From positions 1,411,904,894 through 1,411,968,893 of the forward strand of contig OY856412.1 in assembly GCA_963693085.1 (NCBI GenBank): DNA of 64,000 nucleotides. The letters are read 5' to 3'. Within the stretch, counting starts at the first letter, position 1, and every line of letters begins with the position of its first letter. The notes under the pieces were generated by a model. That model was not told the origin of the DNA. It did no database searches and saw only the letters and a list, made by a program, of their open reading frames with translations. The stretch comes from Alisma plantago-aquatica (Eukaryota; Streptophyta; Magnoliopsida; Alismatales; Alismataceae). Below are positions 48,968-61,063 of this stretch, piece by piece. The position numbers and the translations under genes are program-made.

Positions 48968-50518
48968 ATTTGGTCACGATTGGTTGTTAGATCAGTAATA
49001 CATTCAGTTAACACCATCAAATATTAAGATGATCTCATCATTGATTGATAACATCGTTAGATTACTTAGTGTATGATAATTAAATGTCTAATTGAGCCAA
49101 AAACTAACCTAAGGGGTGACCATAGGGTGTCCCCATAAATTTGACACCCTAGATCACGAACATCAGTTGCCAAGATAGCAACACCATTGGTTGTTGAATG
49201 GTATGACCATCGACTGTGTGATAGGGACGGAAATAGCATGAAAACTTTAATTTGAGCCATCAATTGTTTTGTACAAGAACCATACGTTGTTTCTATCAAC
49301 CTGTCCCAGATCATGTTACACCTTAGAAAGGTCATACACATGTTTACAAGTTCATATAGAACTGGAACAGAATAGGTAACACCAAAAAAATTTGAAATTC
49401 AAAACAAGCAGAGTTTCTTTATGCTTAGATCACCAGATTCAAGCATAAACATGAACTAACAAGCTTCTAGTAAGCAATATAAGTGAAGAATGTAATATAA
49501 CTCGACTCTATTGAGTAGGTTAGATCCCAAAAAGCAAGAATCTTGAGAAAATAGGGCAAGCAAACCTTGGATTTAGATTTGAACTTGGCCAAATAAGCAC
49601 TTCTCTCCACAAGGAAGCAAAACCCTAGAAAAAGAAACAAGACGAATAGATTTTTGAGTTCTAGAGCCACTTTCACCATGGAACAGTAGGGTTCTGACCT
49701 GGAGGAAGGTCTAAGGAAGGAGAAGAGCAAGAAAAACGGAGATGTAAGGAAGAAAATAACTTGCCTTGGTTGAAATCCCTAAAAGATGACCGTGGAAACC
49801 CTAGGTAGGGCTAGATGGAGCTCTAGGAGATCTTCTTCTCCAAAAAGAGGTTGTCTTCTACCTTAGAGCAGTTGGTTCTGCAGAAAAATAGAGTGTAATC
49901 GTTGCTACAGGTTATAGGAAAGAAAAAGCATGCATAGTTTCGTATTTGGGCAAGGAAGAAGTAAATATAGCCCATGGATAAGGATGGAAGCAAGCATGAG
50001 GTGTAAAAGTAGCTTCCCCATGTGTCTATGGCCTTAAACTATTAAGAATATACAATAACACACACAAGCAGCTCTCCCACCATCCTTATAGACCTGCTTA
50101 TCTTTCCTTTGTCGAATTTCCCAGCCAATCACCTAATTCATTAGTTGATAGCTACTAAAGGTAGCTCATTCATGAAGGGGTAAACCCTAAAATACCCTTA
50201 GAGAAAACACCTTCGAACAATGGCTCAAATAGGATCTCCATGGCTCAAAACACTAAAGAATGATAATATAACATCTAAGAAACATAATTTATATGTCAAA
50301 TTGCAAAGAAAACCCCTCAATTAGGTAAATTGCAGAAAAGTCCAAATTGTACAGAAAATTGTTTAACTTGCTCAAAGAGTGTCCAAATTGGACCAAATAT
50401 GAAAATTAAGCTTGTATTATGATTTCAAAACATGTAAAAAGGTTATATTAGGGTTATAAGTATTCAATTATGGTAATTAATCCCATTCAACTCATTAAAC
50501 AAGTTTAGGGTCCTTACA
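48968..50518 (-). mobile_element. Solo LTR B, last piece (U3 side)
   Basis: It ends GGGTCCTTACA at 50518, i.e. it begins TGTAAGGACCC on the minus strand, followed by GAAAT (50519-50523), which matches 19181-19185. No coding region. The pieces of B together make an LTR of about 3.7 kb. The TGTAAGGACC start resembles element E's LTR, so B may belong to an E-like family. Confidence 0.87.
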
Positions 50519-51791
50519 GAAATAACCTTCTTACTTTGCGACATTTATCAATTCTCATTCTCCAAATTTTTGAACTTATACCAAATATCATCTCAAATTC
50601 ACCACTTAGTGAATGCTTCATCATGTAGACTCTAAAAATATCTCATGCTGCAATCAACATCTTATCAACATAAATAGGTAATTAAGAGACTCGTCAAGAT
50701 TTTTTTTTGAGTAGACACAAGCATCATATTTTCTCCTAAAATAATCATGTTTGATTATAAAAAAATCAAATCTATGATACCACAATCATGAGGATGGATT
50801 TAAATCATAAAGATATTTCTTTAATAAACACACTTGATCCTTCTTTGTAATAGAAACATAACTATTAGATTGCTGCATGTACATCTCCTCCTCCAACTCA
50901 CCATGGAGGAATGCAAACTTCACATCAAGTTTGTCCAACTCCAAATCATATCTAACAATTAATGTCAATATAAATTTGATGAAGATGTGTTTGATAATAA
51001 GACAAAAAACTTCATTATAGTTTATGCTTCCCATTTTATTGTAGCATTTTGCCACTAACCACACCTTAAAATATATAGTAGTATCTTCAAGACCAATTTC
51101 TTTCCTCTTGAATACATATTTACATCTAACAATATTCTTTTCAGTGTAATGTGCCTATATGAAACAATGATATTGAGGAAATCACAATTAATATAAGAAG
51201 AGAAAGGCCTAAATTAACATGGTTAGAGCTTATAAAGAGAGATTTTGAATCTTTACATCTCAACCATTATATGATCCATGATAGAGTTGAATGGAATGAA
51301 TGATCCATGTAGACAACCCCAACATAATTGGAACTGAGGCTTAGATGATGGTGATGACGACGATGATGACGATGAATATGCTTTTTAGTAGGAGGATAAT
51401 AAGCATGCAAGTAGTGTTCTTTTAAAGAAACTCCATCGCTTCCTTCAATGGTGTAACCCACATAGCTGAATGTGGACTAGATATATGTTAAGTATGGGTA
51501 GATCGTTCTCTAGGTGTTTTTTCTTCTTCTGCAATAGCTAAAATATACACAACAACATAATTTGAATGCCTTCATGGCGACCTGCTCTCTCTTAATTATC
51601 TTCCATAGGAAATGATATATGGTTGTTCTGCGGGAGTGTCATCTCTGATATTATTTGGTTTTTCTCATGTAGAAACAATAGGTGACATGTTATGTGCACT
51701 AGATTCAAGATCCATCTTCTTGGTGGAATTTTGATCAAATAATACCATCCACTAGATTCAAGAACATGCACTAGATCAAATAATACCATCC
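50519..51791 (-). pseudogene. Host copia, reverse transcriptase region (fragment 3 of 5)
   Basis: The minus strand 51064-50786 encodes LVAKCYNKMGSINYNEVF, then YDLELDKLDVKFAFLHGELEEEMYMQ, the classic copia RT N-terminal blocks with the first catalytic Asp. It continues, with frame changes, through a YDACVYSKKN-like block (about 50650) to 50524, where LTR B begins. Upstream (51070-51790) is the degraded linker between integrase and RT, including a low-complexity HHRRHHHH stretch near 51350. Confidence 0.88.
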
Positions 51792-51958
51792 ACCCAGCCA
51801 GCGTAGCTCATGTGGTAGGCATGGTGTCCCCCTCCGGGGGGATCCCGGGTTCGAGCCCCATGCTAAGCGCTGTATTTACCACCCGCCAGCTATCCACGCT
51901 ATGGATGGGCAAAGGACGCAGGGGCAGCCTGTAAAGGTTGTCATTATCCTTTTTTTTG
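51792..51958 (+). mobile_element. tRNA-derived SINE, about 167 bp
   Basis: The element is bounded by a perfect 16-bp direct repeat TCAAATAATACCATCC (51776-51791 and 51959-51974). Its 5' part has an RNA polymerase III A box TAGCTCATGTGG (51804-51815) and a B box GGTTCGAGCCC (51848-51858), spaced as in tRNA genes. A T-rich tail (T8 followed by G) precedes the second repeat. There is no cloverleaf, so it is a SINE rather than a tRNA. It is inserted in the integrase-RT linker of the host copia. Confidence 0.9.
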
Positions 51959-51974
51959 TCAAATAATACCATCC

Positions 51975-53300
51975 TATTTTGCAGAAAACATAGTAGATCC
52001 TTCAAATATAACATTTCTTTCAATTTGAAAATTTGATAAGTTTGCTTAGTGCACTAAAATTTGTATCCCTTTACACCCGTGACATAATTAAAAAATTATT
52101 ATTTTATCTCTAGGATCGAACTTCCCATAATTTGAATAGAAATACGCAAAAAAGCCAAAGATACACAAGATAGTGTAATTTTCAAGTTGACCCTGACATA
52201 CCACTTTTAGATTTCTAAAATCAAGTGGAGTAGAAGGAAAATGATAAAAAAGATAGGCTGCAATAGAGGTGGCCTCAACCTAAAAGTTTTTTCTAATACC
52301 TGCACTAATCAACATGCATCATGCTCCCTTTAAAAGAGTTATGTTCATTTGTCTTGCAACACCTTTAATCAACATGCATCATGATTGTTTTAGAAGAGTC
52401 ATGTTCATGCATCTTGCAACATCATTCTACTTAGGTGTATGCCTAACTATGAGATCTCTAGAAATATCTTCACATTGACACAAATAAATTGAATTTAGAA
52501 GAAAAAACTCCATGTCATTATCTATCCTTAGTCTTTTGATGCATTTTGCTATGTACTTTCATATCAACGTCTTCCATTTCTTAAACTGATCAAAAACATC
52601 ATATTTATGTTTTAGAAAATATGACCATACTTTCGTTGAGAATTCATCAATTAAAGTAAGCATATATCTACACCACTCCTGGAAAAAACTTGAAAAGGAC
52701 CCCAGATGTTGGAGTGAACATAATCAACAATACCTGTTGTAGTATGCATTGTAGTTGCAAAATGGACTTTCTTCTACTTGCCTATAATATGGTGTTCACA
52801 TAATTCCATTTTTCCAATACTGGCACCACCTAGAATTCCTCTCATTTTTAATAATCTAAGATATTTATGGCTCACATGTCTCATCTTATATGCCATACTT
52901 TTATGGTATTTAGATTTTATGTAGTTGAGGAAGAAACAACAACGACAGTTCTGGTGATTCACCGATCATATTTTAAATATTTCTAAGAATATACACTCCT
53001 TTAATCAGAATAATATCTCCTTTGATAATAGTCAAGATTACATTTTCTTCACTATATGGAAAATTCTTAGCTTACAACAAGTCAATATGGTTGAGAGTTT
53101 TCTTCTTGAACATGATGAGGATTAGAGATAGTTTGAGTAACTCCATAAAATATCTTTATGTATTGATCCAACACCAATAGTGTTGCATGTAGTATTATTG
53201 CCATATTCTGTATTTCTTCATAAAAATGTTCATAACAAGAAAACCAGTCTTTGTGCACACATGTGATATGAGAAACCAAACTTCATAATCCATGAAGTCC
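51975..53300 (-). pseudogene. Host copia, integrase region (fragment 2 of 5)
   Basis: Reading leftward, the minus strand shows the pre-integrase zinc block ending CEHHIIGKQKKVHF (about 52770-52810), a VDYVHSNIWGP block (about 52720) with the first catalytic Asp region, then LTLIDEFSTKVWSYFLKHK, an LRIDNDMEF block (the second Asp region) and a region ending near RHTP-NDVA around 52430. Frames shift several times. A near-duplicate of about 60 bp lies at 52306-52400 (repeated ATCAACATGCATCATG). Confidence 0.85.
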
Positions 53301-53790
53301 AGAAATAAATGAATTAATATGAAGATGATGATGCCTAAAGAACAAAATATGAATGTTCTCATGCTACAACAGTATTCATATATTGTTATTGTTTTTCACC
53401 AATGTTCTCCCTCTTCTTATTGTTCTTTAAATTTTATCAGTCATCAACAATCTATCCACTCTTATTATAGTATTTAAAGACCTTCCCATTGTTGGTCTTA
53501 GATTAGACTTGTATCTCTCTTTCTTATTGTTTTCCTTTTCCTTTCATCAACCCCTGACCATGATAGATTCTGACTTACTCGCACTAGAAGAAGCAATTGG
53601 CTATTTACCAACCATGGTATTTGACAAAAAATGAGGACATAGCATTCTCCACCGTGATTAAATATTTTTCTTATAAATTAGTTCTACAAAATTGCTTGTA
53701 TAAATGGGAAATGTACAAAAATAATCAGAGTTTTATCTTCATCTTCAATCTTAAGATATATGTTTTTAAGATCCATAATAATAAAATTAA
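53301..53790 (-). pseudogene. Host copia, gag C-terminal part (fragment 1 of 5)
   Basis: From 53790 leftward the minus strand shows a KIEDEDKTLII-like block, the copia gag 'DDEDKALLLL' region, then an area ending near SESIMVRG (about 53570) that corresponds to the linker before the nucleocapsid knuckle. It is heavily mutated. It is cut at 53790 by element E; the rest of gag and the 5' LTR should lie beyond the right edge of the window. Confidence 0.7.
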
Positions 53791-56700
53791 TGTAAGGATC
53801 CTGACCTCTGTTTAGGGCTTATCCTGTTTGCTTTGCTTAAACCTGAAGCTTAGTTGCTTGCTAATCATCCTTAGTGGTGAATAGGGTTTGTTTGTGCTTG
53901 TTGTGTGTTGGAGGTGCTACTTGCAATTAACCCAAGTCTAGGGTTGTTGAGCACGTTTGTCATCTTGAGAGGTGTTCCTCTCTCTCTTTGCTTCCTCTAT
54001 TGATGAGAGGAAGGGTTGGGCTCGTTGCTTGAGTTTCCTTGGGCTTGGATGAGCCTTGTTGGGCCTTGTTGTGCCTTGCTTGACCTTGTTGGACCTTGTG
54101 TCGGCCATAAGTGTGTCGGCCATGGTTGTGTCGGCCTTAGGTGTGTCGCCTAGGAGGTGTGTCGGGTATGGTGTTGAGGTGTGTTGTCCATGAACCCCTT
54201 TGACCCCTTTTGACCTCGTTTGTGTCACCACTAGTGGACACTTGGTGCTTGATGCTTGCATGTGGCAATGGCCTTCGACATGTGTTTAAGGCAAGTTAGA
54301 GAGGTGGCATTGTCCATGGATAAGTGTCCCTAGGTGAGCGACACCTTGCCTTGTCTTACCTTGGTTTCTCCTCCATCCTCTCCTATATATGTGTTCCCTT
54401 TCTCTTGCTAAGGATCCCTTTTGTTCCTTAGTTCCCCTCTCCTTTGGTTGCACGACACCTCCTCCTTTGCAAAGCTTGGTGGCCTATCCTTATCTTGGAG
54501 TCTTCTTTTTCTTCCTCTTGAGGTGGCTGAAGCTGGCTTGGTGCTAGGAGCTTGGAGCTTGCTTAACGTGGGTTACATAACTCCTAACCCTAATCATATT
54601 ACCTTCTTCTATGTTCTTGTATGTTTTCTTATGATCATATCGGCCATGTATGTTCTAAGATAAGTTTCTTGCTTAGTTGCACCTAGTTGGCCGAACCATG
54701 TTTTAGGGTTTCCTTGTTGAGCAACACTCCTTTCCCTCCTTGGTCTAGAGAAGTGAGATTGAGCTCTAGTGATATGAGCAACACCCCTCTCTCATTTAAG
54801 TTGAGAGGTGATCTTGTGTTCTAGTGCTTGGGAAACACCCTCCTCTCACCATGGATTCGAGAGGTGAGATTTGTGGTAGATGTAGATCTATGTTAAGGTT
54901 GATCCTTGTGGTTGCCCGAATTGTGATAGAGGTTGTGCAAGACCCCTCTCTCTTGATTGTTGAGAGGTGAGACGATCTTCTTGATCAATTTAGGGTTTGG
55001 TGCCCTTGTGCTTGAGGATGATGACGATCTTGTTGGGTTGTATCTTGCACGATATGGCTTTGGGTTGGTGCTGCCCGATACCCTCTCTTGATCTAGAGTT
55101 TTGGGTTGATATGATGAGGTTTTGTTGGGCGATATACCTTGGCCTTTGCCTTGAGTGTTGGCCGACAGGATGAGACTAGCTTGGTTGAACGATAGGCTTT
55201 CCTTTGCTGCCCATTTGAGTTGTACCCTTGGCCGTTGTGCCTAGATGAGTATGGTTGTTGGCCGATACCCTAGTGTTGGGCGATATGCCTTGTTGAGTGC
55301 CCTGCCCGATACACCTAACATGGGTAGTGGTTTGGTGCCTGATGTACCTTGAACGTTATGGGGCTCAGTGGGCATCATGGTTTTGTGGTGATGCCCGATA
55401 TAGTGACATATGGTAACCCTAACCCGACACACTTGGATGTACGACACACTTGTATGCACGACACACTTGGATGCACGACACACTTGGACACACGACACAT
55501 ATGGTTGCACGATACACCTTAAGGTGGTAGCCCGACATCCTTGGTAGAGGCTTGACCGATATGTGGCTAGAATGCTTGGGCGATATGAGGGAAGCTACCC
55601 TGCTCGATACCCCCTTCTTGTGTGGATACCCTGCCCATCACACTTCTTGTGAGGGTAGTGGGTACTTCTAGTGAGGGTCATATTCCACCCGGAAACTCAT
55701 CTATTAGTTCTTTATCATGCAATCACATTCTTGTTGATAAGAGTTATGGTTTATGGTTTGTGAACTTTTGACATGTTTTATAGTAGTGAGGTGGTTGATA
55801 TAGTAGAACGCATCTCTGTAAACATGACATGATATTAGATGTGTTTATGATCATCTTGAAATCATGTATATATATTGATGAGTAAATAACAAGTTTGGAA
55901 GTATATGAGTTGCTTCACATGATGATGTGACCCATGTCTATGGACACAGGTTTAAGACATGAATGATAAAGCATATAATCATCAATGTTGCCCTATGTTT
56001 GATTAAATGATCCTTCTGGTAATCCATGATGGTTTTAGTTATCTCTATGATTATGTATAATAACCATGCAGGTGTTTCATACGGATACATATGAGGTATA
56101 TATGTTTGAATGACTCTACATTGATGGTCACTCTTGCTGATAAGATAACATGCATCACCTGCATAATGTGTTTAGGTCTGAGGACCTGAGTTGGCTAAAG
56201 TGCCTAAGTTGAGATGTTATCCTCTGATGATGAGATCGGGGATTGTTATTCCCAGTGATGAGAATGCCTTAAGAGGCAGTGGTTTCTTGTGATGAGGGAT
56301 TGAGATCTCGAGATATTATGATGGTGGTGATAACAAGGTAACTTAATGTTATGTATGTGTTACAACTTGGTTGCCTCAACAATTCACTTAAAATATATTA
56401 ATTAATTACAGTGAAATATTTCATGTAGTTTGCCCTGGCCATAGATCCATCATCGTCAATAGCTGGTGATGGTGAAACGGGTTCTCCTGCGGGTTAACCC
56501 GGAGCGCATATTGTTGAATATGCGAGGTTTCACCTAGCCTAAAATAGAGAGGATTCGAGTGCAGCTGCGGTTGCAGACTCGGGATAGATAGAGCATGGTG
56601 AACAGGCCCTAGTGTGATAGATCATGAATGCGTTCATGGCTCAGGGAGCACGGTGAACTGGCATGTGGCTCATATATACTAGCGCCGAGACCTATACCAA

Positions 56701-57767
56701 GGCGGGCTAGAGAAAGGGGTAGCTTGCGGGAGCTGACCCTGTGGCTGAGGCCACTTAAGCATGAGAATGCGGTCCTACTTTAGTTCTCATGCACTGACCA
56801 CGAGGTGGGAGGTCGTGGAGTCCGACTCTTCCATTGACCTTGTATGGAACCAACTCCGGGTTTCGCAGCCGTCAGTTGAATTTGAGTGGTGCGACTCACT
56901 TCCTCAGGGCATAATAATACGTAATCTAGCCAAATAGTATTTATTGCTTAAGGCAAAACACAGAATATTGATTGAGTCCTTGCATGTATAGTTGATCTTG
57001 TTATGCGTTGCAGTTATTTATACGTTCCTTATGTTATGTGGTAAGATCTTATAAATCTTATCTTGTCAATCATGTTCCATAAAGAAATACTTGGTTATAT
57101 GCCTTCCGTACATCTTGGTAAGCTTGATGGTATAAATAGCTTTGCTTAGTATGCTACTCTTATTGTACGTTTTATCAGTTACCTGTTGTTATTGCTTCAA
57201 TCTTTCTGAGGTTTTATGGTTTTGGCGGGGAGTTATGTTTCTCGCTGGGACTTTGTGTCTCACCCCGTTGGTTTACACCCTTTTTAGGTGATCGTACTAG
57301 ATGTGGTGGCGGTCACGGGGTTGTAGCCGAGCAGTAAGACGAGCAGTAGAAGGCAAGAGATGGACATGCTACTATTTTGGTTGTTTTGTAGTAGAGTCTT
57401 AGAGTCATCCTTGTACTCTTAGGTCCTCGGAGTCGGTTTGACGTTGCTTTATGATGTATAGCTGATGAATCTTTGTTTATCCTGTTGTTGGGTATATGTG
57501 GCCCATTATGTGTGTATAAATAGGCGATGAACTCATGTGATTATGAGACAGCTGATCTTCTAAGCTGTGAACACGTATCAAGACTTGTAAATGTTTATAA
57601 CCTATTTCCTTACAGGATGAGGATCTGAATGCGATAGTTTCTTGGTTTATCTGTAATCTGAAATCAGTTTTAATTAATCTGTGTTTTTAATAGGTGGTTT
57701 ATGGTGTTTTCTGCACATTTTCGCGCGGCACCTCGTTGTCTGTGTGATAGCGGGATGTGTCGCCACA
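53791..57767 (+). repeat. Element E, 5' LTR (3977 bp)
   Basis: Begins TGTAAGGATCC and ends GTCGCCACA. Its first 1400 bases match 62597-64000. It carries the block GATCCATCATCGTC (about 56450) and the leader block with TTTCTCGCTGGGAC...TCTCACCCC (about 57235-57275), which correspond in inverted form to those in A-D. It lacks the CAAACGG palindromes. Open frames inside it are not genes. Confidence 0.95.
55429..55515. repeat. Short tandem repeat in E LTR, about 18-bp unit
   Basis: About five units of the type ACGACACACTTGGATGC with variation. Confidence 0.85.
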
Positions 57768-57773
57768 AGTTTT

Positions 57774-57787
57774 TGGTATCAGAGCCC
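57774..57787 (+). promoter_or_regulatory. Element E primer-binding site (initiator Met-tRNA)
   Basis: TGGTATCAGAGCCC starts six bases after the 5' LTR end. Confidence 0.95.
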
Positions 57788-57894
57788 TAGGTTCGCTGAG
57801 TCTACAGGGATCTAGGACTAGGTTGTGTCTGTTCTTGTGAGTTTTCCAGATTTTCTTACAATTTTCTTCTACCCTCAGCAGAAGAGAAAGCCAA

Positions 57895-59083
57895 GATGTC
57901 TGGAAACCATGAAGAACATGCTGCCGAGAGCAGCGATGCTGCATCAGTTGATGGAGCTGAAGGACAGACACATGGAGATCGGGTGCCTGAGGTTCCCCAA
58001 CTTGACCCAACCATTCTCGAAAACCCTACCTACCAATAGCTTATGGGGCAGATGATGGCTACGATGAATTTCATGGTAGAGAGATTTCCAATGCCTCCAC
58101 TGAGAGCACATGCTCCCCATGGTGAAACATCGGGTATTGGAAAGACCTTTGAGCGGCTTCGCTGAGTCGGAGCTTCAGACTATGCTGGGACGGCTGATCC
58201 AACGGATGCAGATCTGTGCCTGACAAGTCTTGAGAAGGCTTTCTGGATCCTCGACATCCCCGAAGCAGACAAAGTCAAGCACGCTGTCTACCTTCTGAAG
58301 GGTAGTGCTGGCCACTGGTGGGCCATCGAGGAGGAGAAGCGACCTGGTGAGGTGATCGGTTGGGAGGTTTTTCGACGTGAGTTCGTCAGCAGATACTTTC
58401 CAAAGACGTATCTGGATGAGAAAGTCAACCAGTTTGAACGCCTACGCCAAGGAACGTTGAACATAACTGAGTATGAGGCCAAGTTCATGGACCTATTAAG
58501 GTTTTGTCCTCACATGGCAGCAACGGATGATGAACGGATCATACGTTTTGAGAAAGGCCTGAGTGCGGAGTTGATGACGCCAGCTGCCGCCCAAGAAAAC
58601 CGAGAAAAGTTTGCTACATTCATGGAATCTGTCCGGAGGATTGAATGGTCAGTCAGGGAAAAGAGAGAGGCCATGTCTAAGAAGAGGCATGCTCAGTTCC
58701 AAGGACATAGGTTTGGTGGATTCAAGAAGCCAAGGCTTTCAACACCTTCCGTGATGAGAGGTTCCAGGGTACCATCACAGTGGTCTCCAAGTAAGGGAAG
58801 GGGTTATGTTTCTTCACCATCAAAGGCACATAGTACAACTTTAGTGGCAGTGACAGGGCCATCTAGGCCACAGCTTGAGGATAGGGCATGCAATATCTAT
58901 GGACAGATAGGGCATTTCAAGTCAAACTGCCCAAGGATGGATGTTGAAGTGACACAACAACCAAGGCAAAATTAGCAAGGGGAAGATAGACAACAGCCCA
59001 ATAGTACCAGAAGGCGAGGACGTGGTCAAACGTCACAAGCAGGATCATCTGCTCAAGGAAGCAGAGGACGTGGACAGCAAGCA
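57895..59083 (+). pseudogene. Element E gag
   Basis: Starts at ATG 57895 (MSGNHEEHAAE), matching C and D. Stops occur at about 58037 (CAG-to-TAG type) and 58163 (CGA-to-TGA type). The open part 58352-58975 continues the retrotransposon-gag domain, which is also visible just upstream as LLKGSAGHWW, then EFVSRYFPKTYLDEKVNQFERL and LLRFCPHMAA. The zinc knuckle reads CNIYGQIGHFKSNC, where the second Cys of CX2C is Tyr. A TAG at about 58972 then interrupts the basic Gly/Arg/Gln tail that joins gag to protease. Confidence 0.93.
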
Positions 59084-59770
59084 ATGGCTAGATTATATGT
59101 TATGAGTCAACCGGAGGCGATAGTCAACTCGGGAGTGGTGGCAGGTCAGATGGAGTTATTTCATTCTGATTTGTCTTCTTCTTACTTTATTTCTGTTCTG
59201 GTTGACCCGGGTGCTACACACTCTTTTATCGCACGTTCTATGCTTGATAACCATCTATTACCTGTTAGCTGTAAGAAAGATAGCTTGTTGTTAGAAACCC
59301 CTCTTGATGGTTCCTCGATTCTTCGAGAGGAGTGCCCATCCTGTGTTCTATCTATTTCGGGAAACATGATACAAGTGAATCTCATACCACTTGATATGCA
59401 TGGATTCGATGTGATCCTTGGGATGGATACCTCAGAGAAGTATAAGGTTGTATTGGACTGTGGTTCCAAGCAGGCTGTACTTGAGGTTTGTGGAGAGAAG
59501 TCGATTTTCCAAGGAGATAGGAAAATTCTTCTAACGTGTCTAGTGTCAGCGATGGTGGCAGAAAAGTTGCCACAACAAGGATGTAATGCGTTCTTAGCTT
59601 ACGTTGTGGATACCAAGGCAAAGGGTCCTAGCCTTGAGGAGGTGACGGTTGTATGAGAGTTTGCAGATGTGTTTCCTGATGAGTTCCCCGATGTTCCTCC
59701 AACCTGAGAGATTGATTTTGAGATCAATCTGGTTCTAGAAACACAACCAATTGCACAGACACTGTATAGG
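59084..59770 (+). pseudogene. Element E protease
   Basis: A 190-codon open frame has the retropepsin active site as VDPGATHSFI (roughly residues 42-51) and the flap/second half with HGFDVILGMDTSEKYKVVLDCG. The active-site triplet is Asp-Pro-Gly as in element C. After VTVV a TGA (about 59654) and a second TGA (about 59706) interrupt the linker to RT; C has Arg and Trp at these places. Confidence 0.93.
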
Positions 59771-61063
59771 ATGGCTCCAGTAGAGATGGTAGAGCTAAAG
59801 AAGCAGTTACAAGAGTTTCTAGAGAAAGGTTTCATCCGACCAAGTACGTTGCCTTGGGGTGCTCCAGTGTTGTTTGTTAGGAAGAAGGACGGGTCGATGC
59901 GGTTATGTGTAGACTGTCGGCAGTTGAACAAAGTCATGATCAAGAACAAGTACCCGTTGCCAAGGATAGACGATCTGTTCGATCAGTTGCGTGGTGCTAC
60001 AATGTTTTCAAAGATCGATCTACGGTCTGGATATCATCAGTTGAGGATTAAGGTGGATGACATACCAAAGTCAGCTTTTAGGATGAGGTATGGTCACTAT
60101 GAGTTTGTGGTTATGCCGTTTGGGCTAACCAATGCACCTGCTGCTTTCATGGATTTGATGAACATGGTGTTCTGTTCATTCCTAGATCAGTTTGTTGTAG
60201 TCTTTATAGATGACATCTTGATCTACAGTCAGGATAGTCAGAAGCATGAACAACATCTTCGACAAGCGTTGACTCTCCTTCGCCAACATCAGTTGTATGC
60301 CAAGTTTAGTAAATGTGAGTTCTGGTTGAAAGAAGTAACTTTCTTGGGTCATGTGATATCTACAGAAGGAGTTAAAGTGGACCCAAAGAAGGTGGAGTCC
60401 GTTGCAGAATGGGAACAGCCGAAGACGCCGACAGAAGTTTGTAGTTTCCTGGGTTTAGTAGGATACTACCAAAGGTTTATCAAGGACTTCAGTGTGATTG
60501 CGTTTCCGATGACGAAGTTGACCCGGAAAGATGTACCTTTTGTCTGGAATGATCGTTGCCAGCAAGCTTTCCAGAGATTGAAGGAAAAGCTAACCAGTAC
60601 TCCAGTGTTAGTCCTGCCAGAGCCTGGGAAAGGCTATGTTGTTTTCTGTGATGCTTCCAAGAAGGGCTTAGGATGCGTGCTGATGCAGGAAGACCATGTG
60701 GTTTCTTTTGCTTCGAGACAACTTAAGAAACACGAGGAGAACTATCCAACTCATGACTTGGAGTTGGCAGTAGTGGTTCATGCGTTAAAGATTTGGAGAC
60801 ACTATCTTTACGGGGAAGTGTGTCAGATCTTTACAGATCATAAGAACCTGAAGTACATCTTCTCACAGAATGAGCTAAACATGCGACAACGTCGATGGAT
60901 GGAGCTGATCAATGATTATGACTGCACCATTGAGTATCATCCTGTTAAAGCGTACATGGTAGCCGACACGCTTAGCCGAAAGTCTTCTTCTCTTCCTAGA
61001 AAGAAGGTACAGTTGAGTTCCTTAGTATGCCATAGATGTGGTATGTTTGTTTCCTTGCGGTAG
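59771..61063 (+). pseudogene. Element E reverse transcriptase and RNase H
   Basis: A 430-codon frame, open from the RT N-terminus ([13 protein letters not shown]) through [29 protein letters not shown] and [11 protein letters not shown] (catalytic FIDD), the thumb ([17 protein letters not shown]), [13 protein letters not shown] and RNase [36 protein letters not shown]. In contrast to C, no stop splits the RT. It ends at a TAG where the frame should continue to integrase. This is the best preserved coding segment of the window, and it is still part of a dead polyprotein. Confidence 0.95.

Noticed and set aside
49066..49730. Two minus-strand frames of 91 and 87 codons
   Set aside because: They are in the U3 side of solo LTR B, with no domain; a host gene is not supported.
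51804..51870. Possible tRNA gene
   Set aside because: A and B boxes are present, but no acceptor stem or anticodon arm forms, and the sequence is bounded by a 16-bp target duplication with a T-rich tail; it is a SINE head.
53938..54261. 107-codon minus-strand frame and 80-codon plus-strand frame at 54421, both repeated at 62.8-63.5 kb
   Set aside because: They lie in the two LTRs of element E and have no start context, domain or composition typical of a gene.
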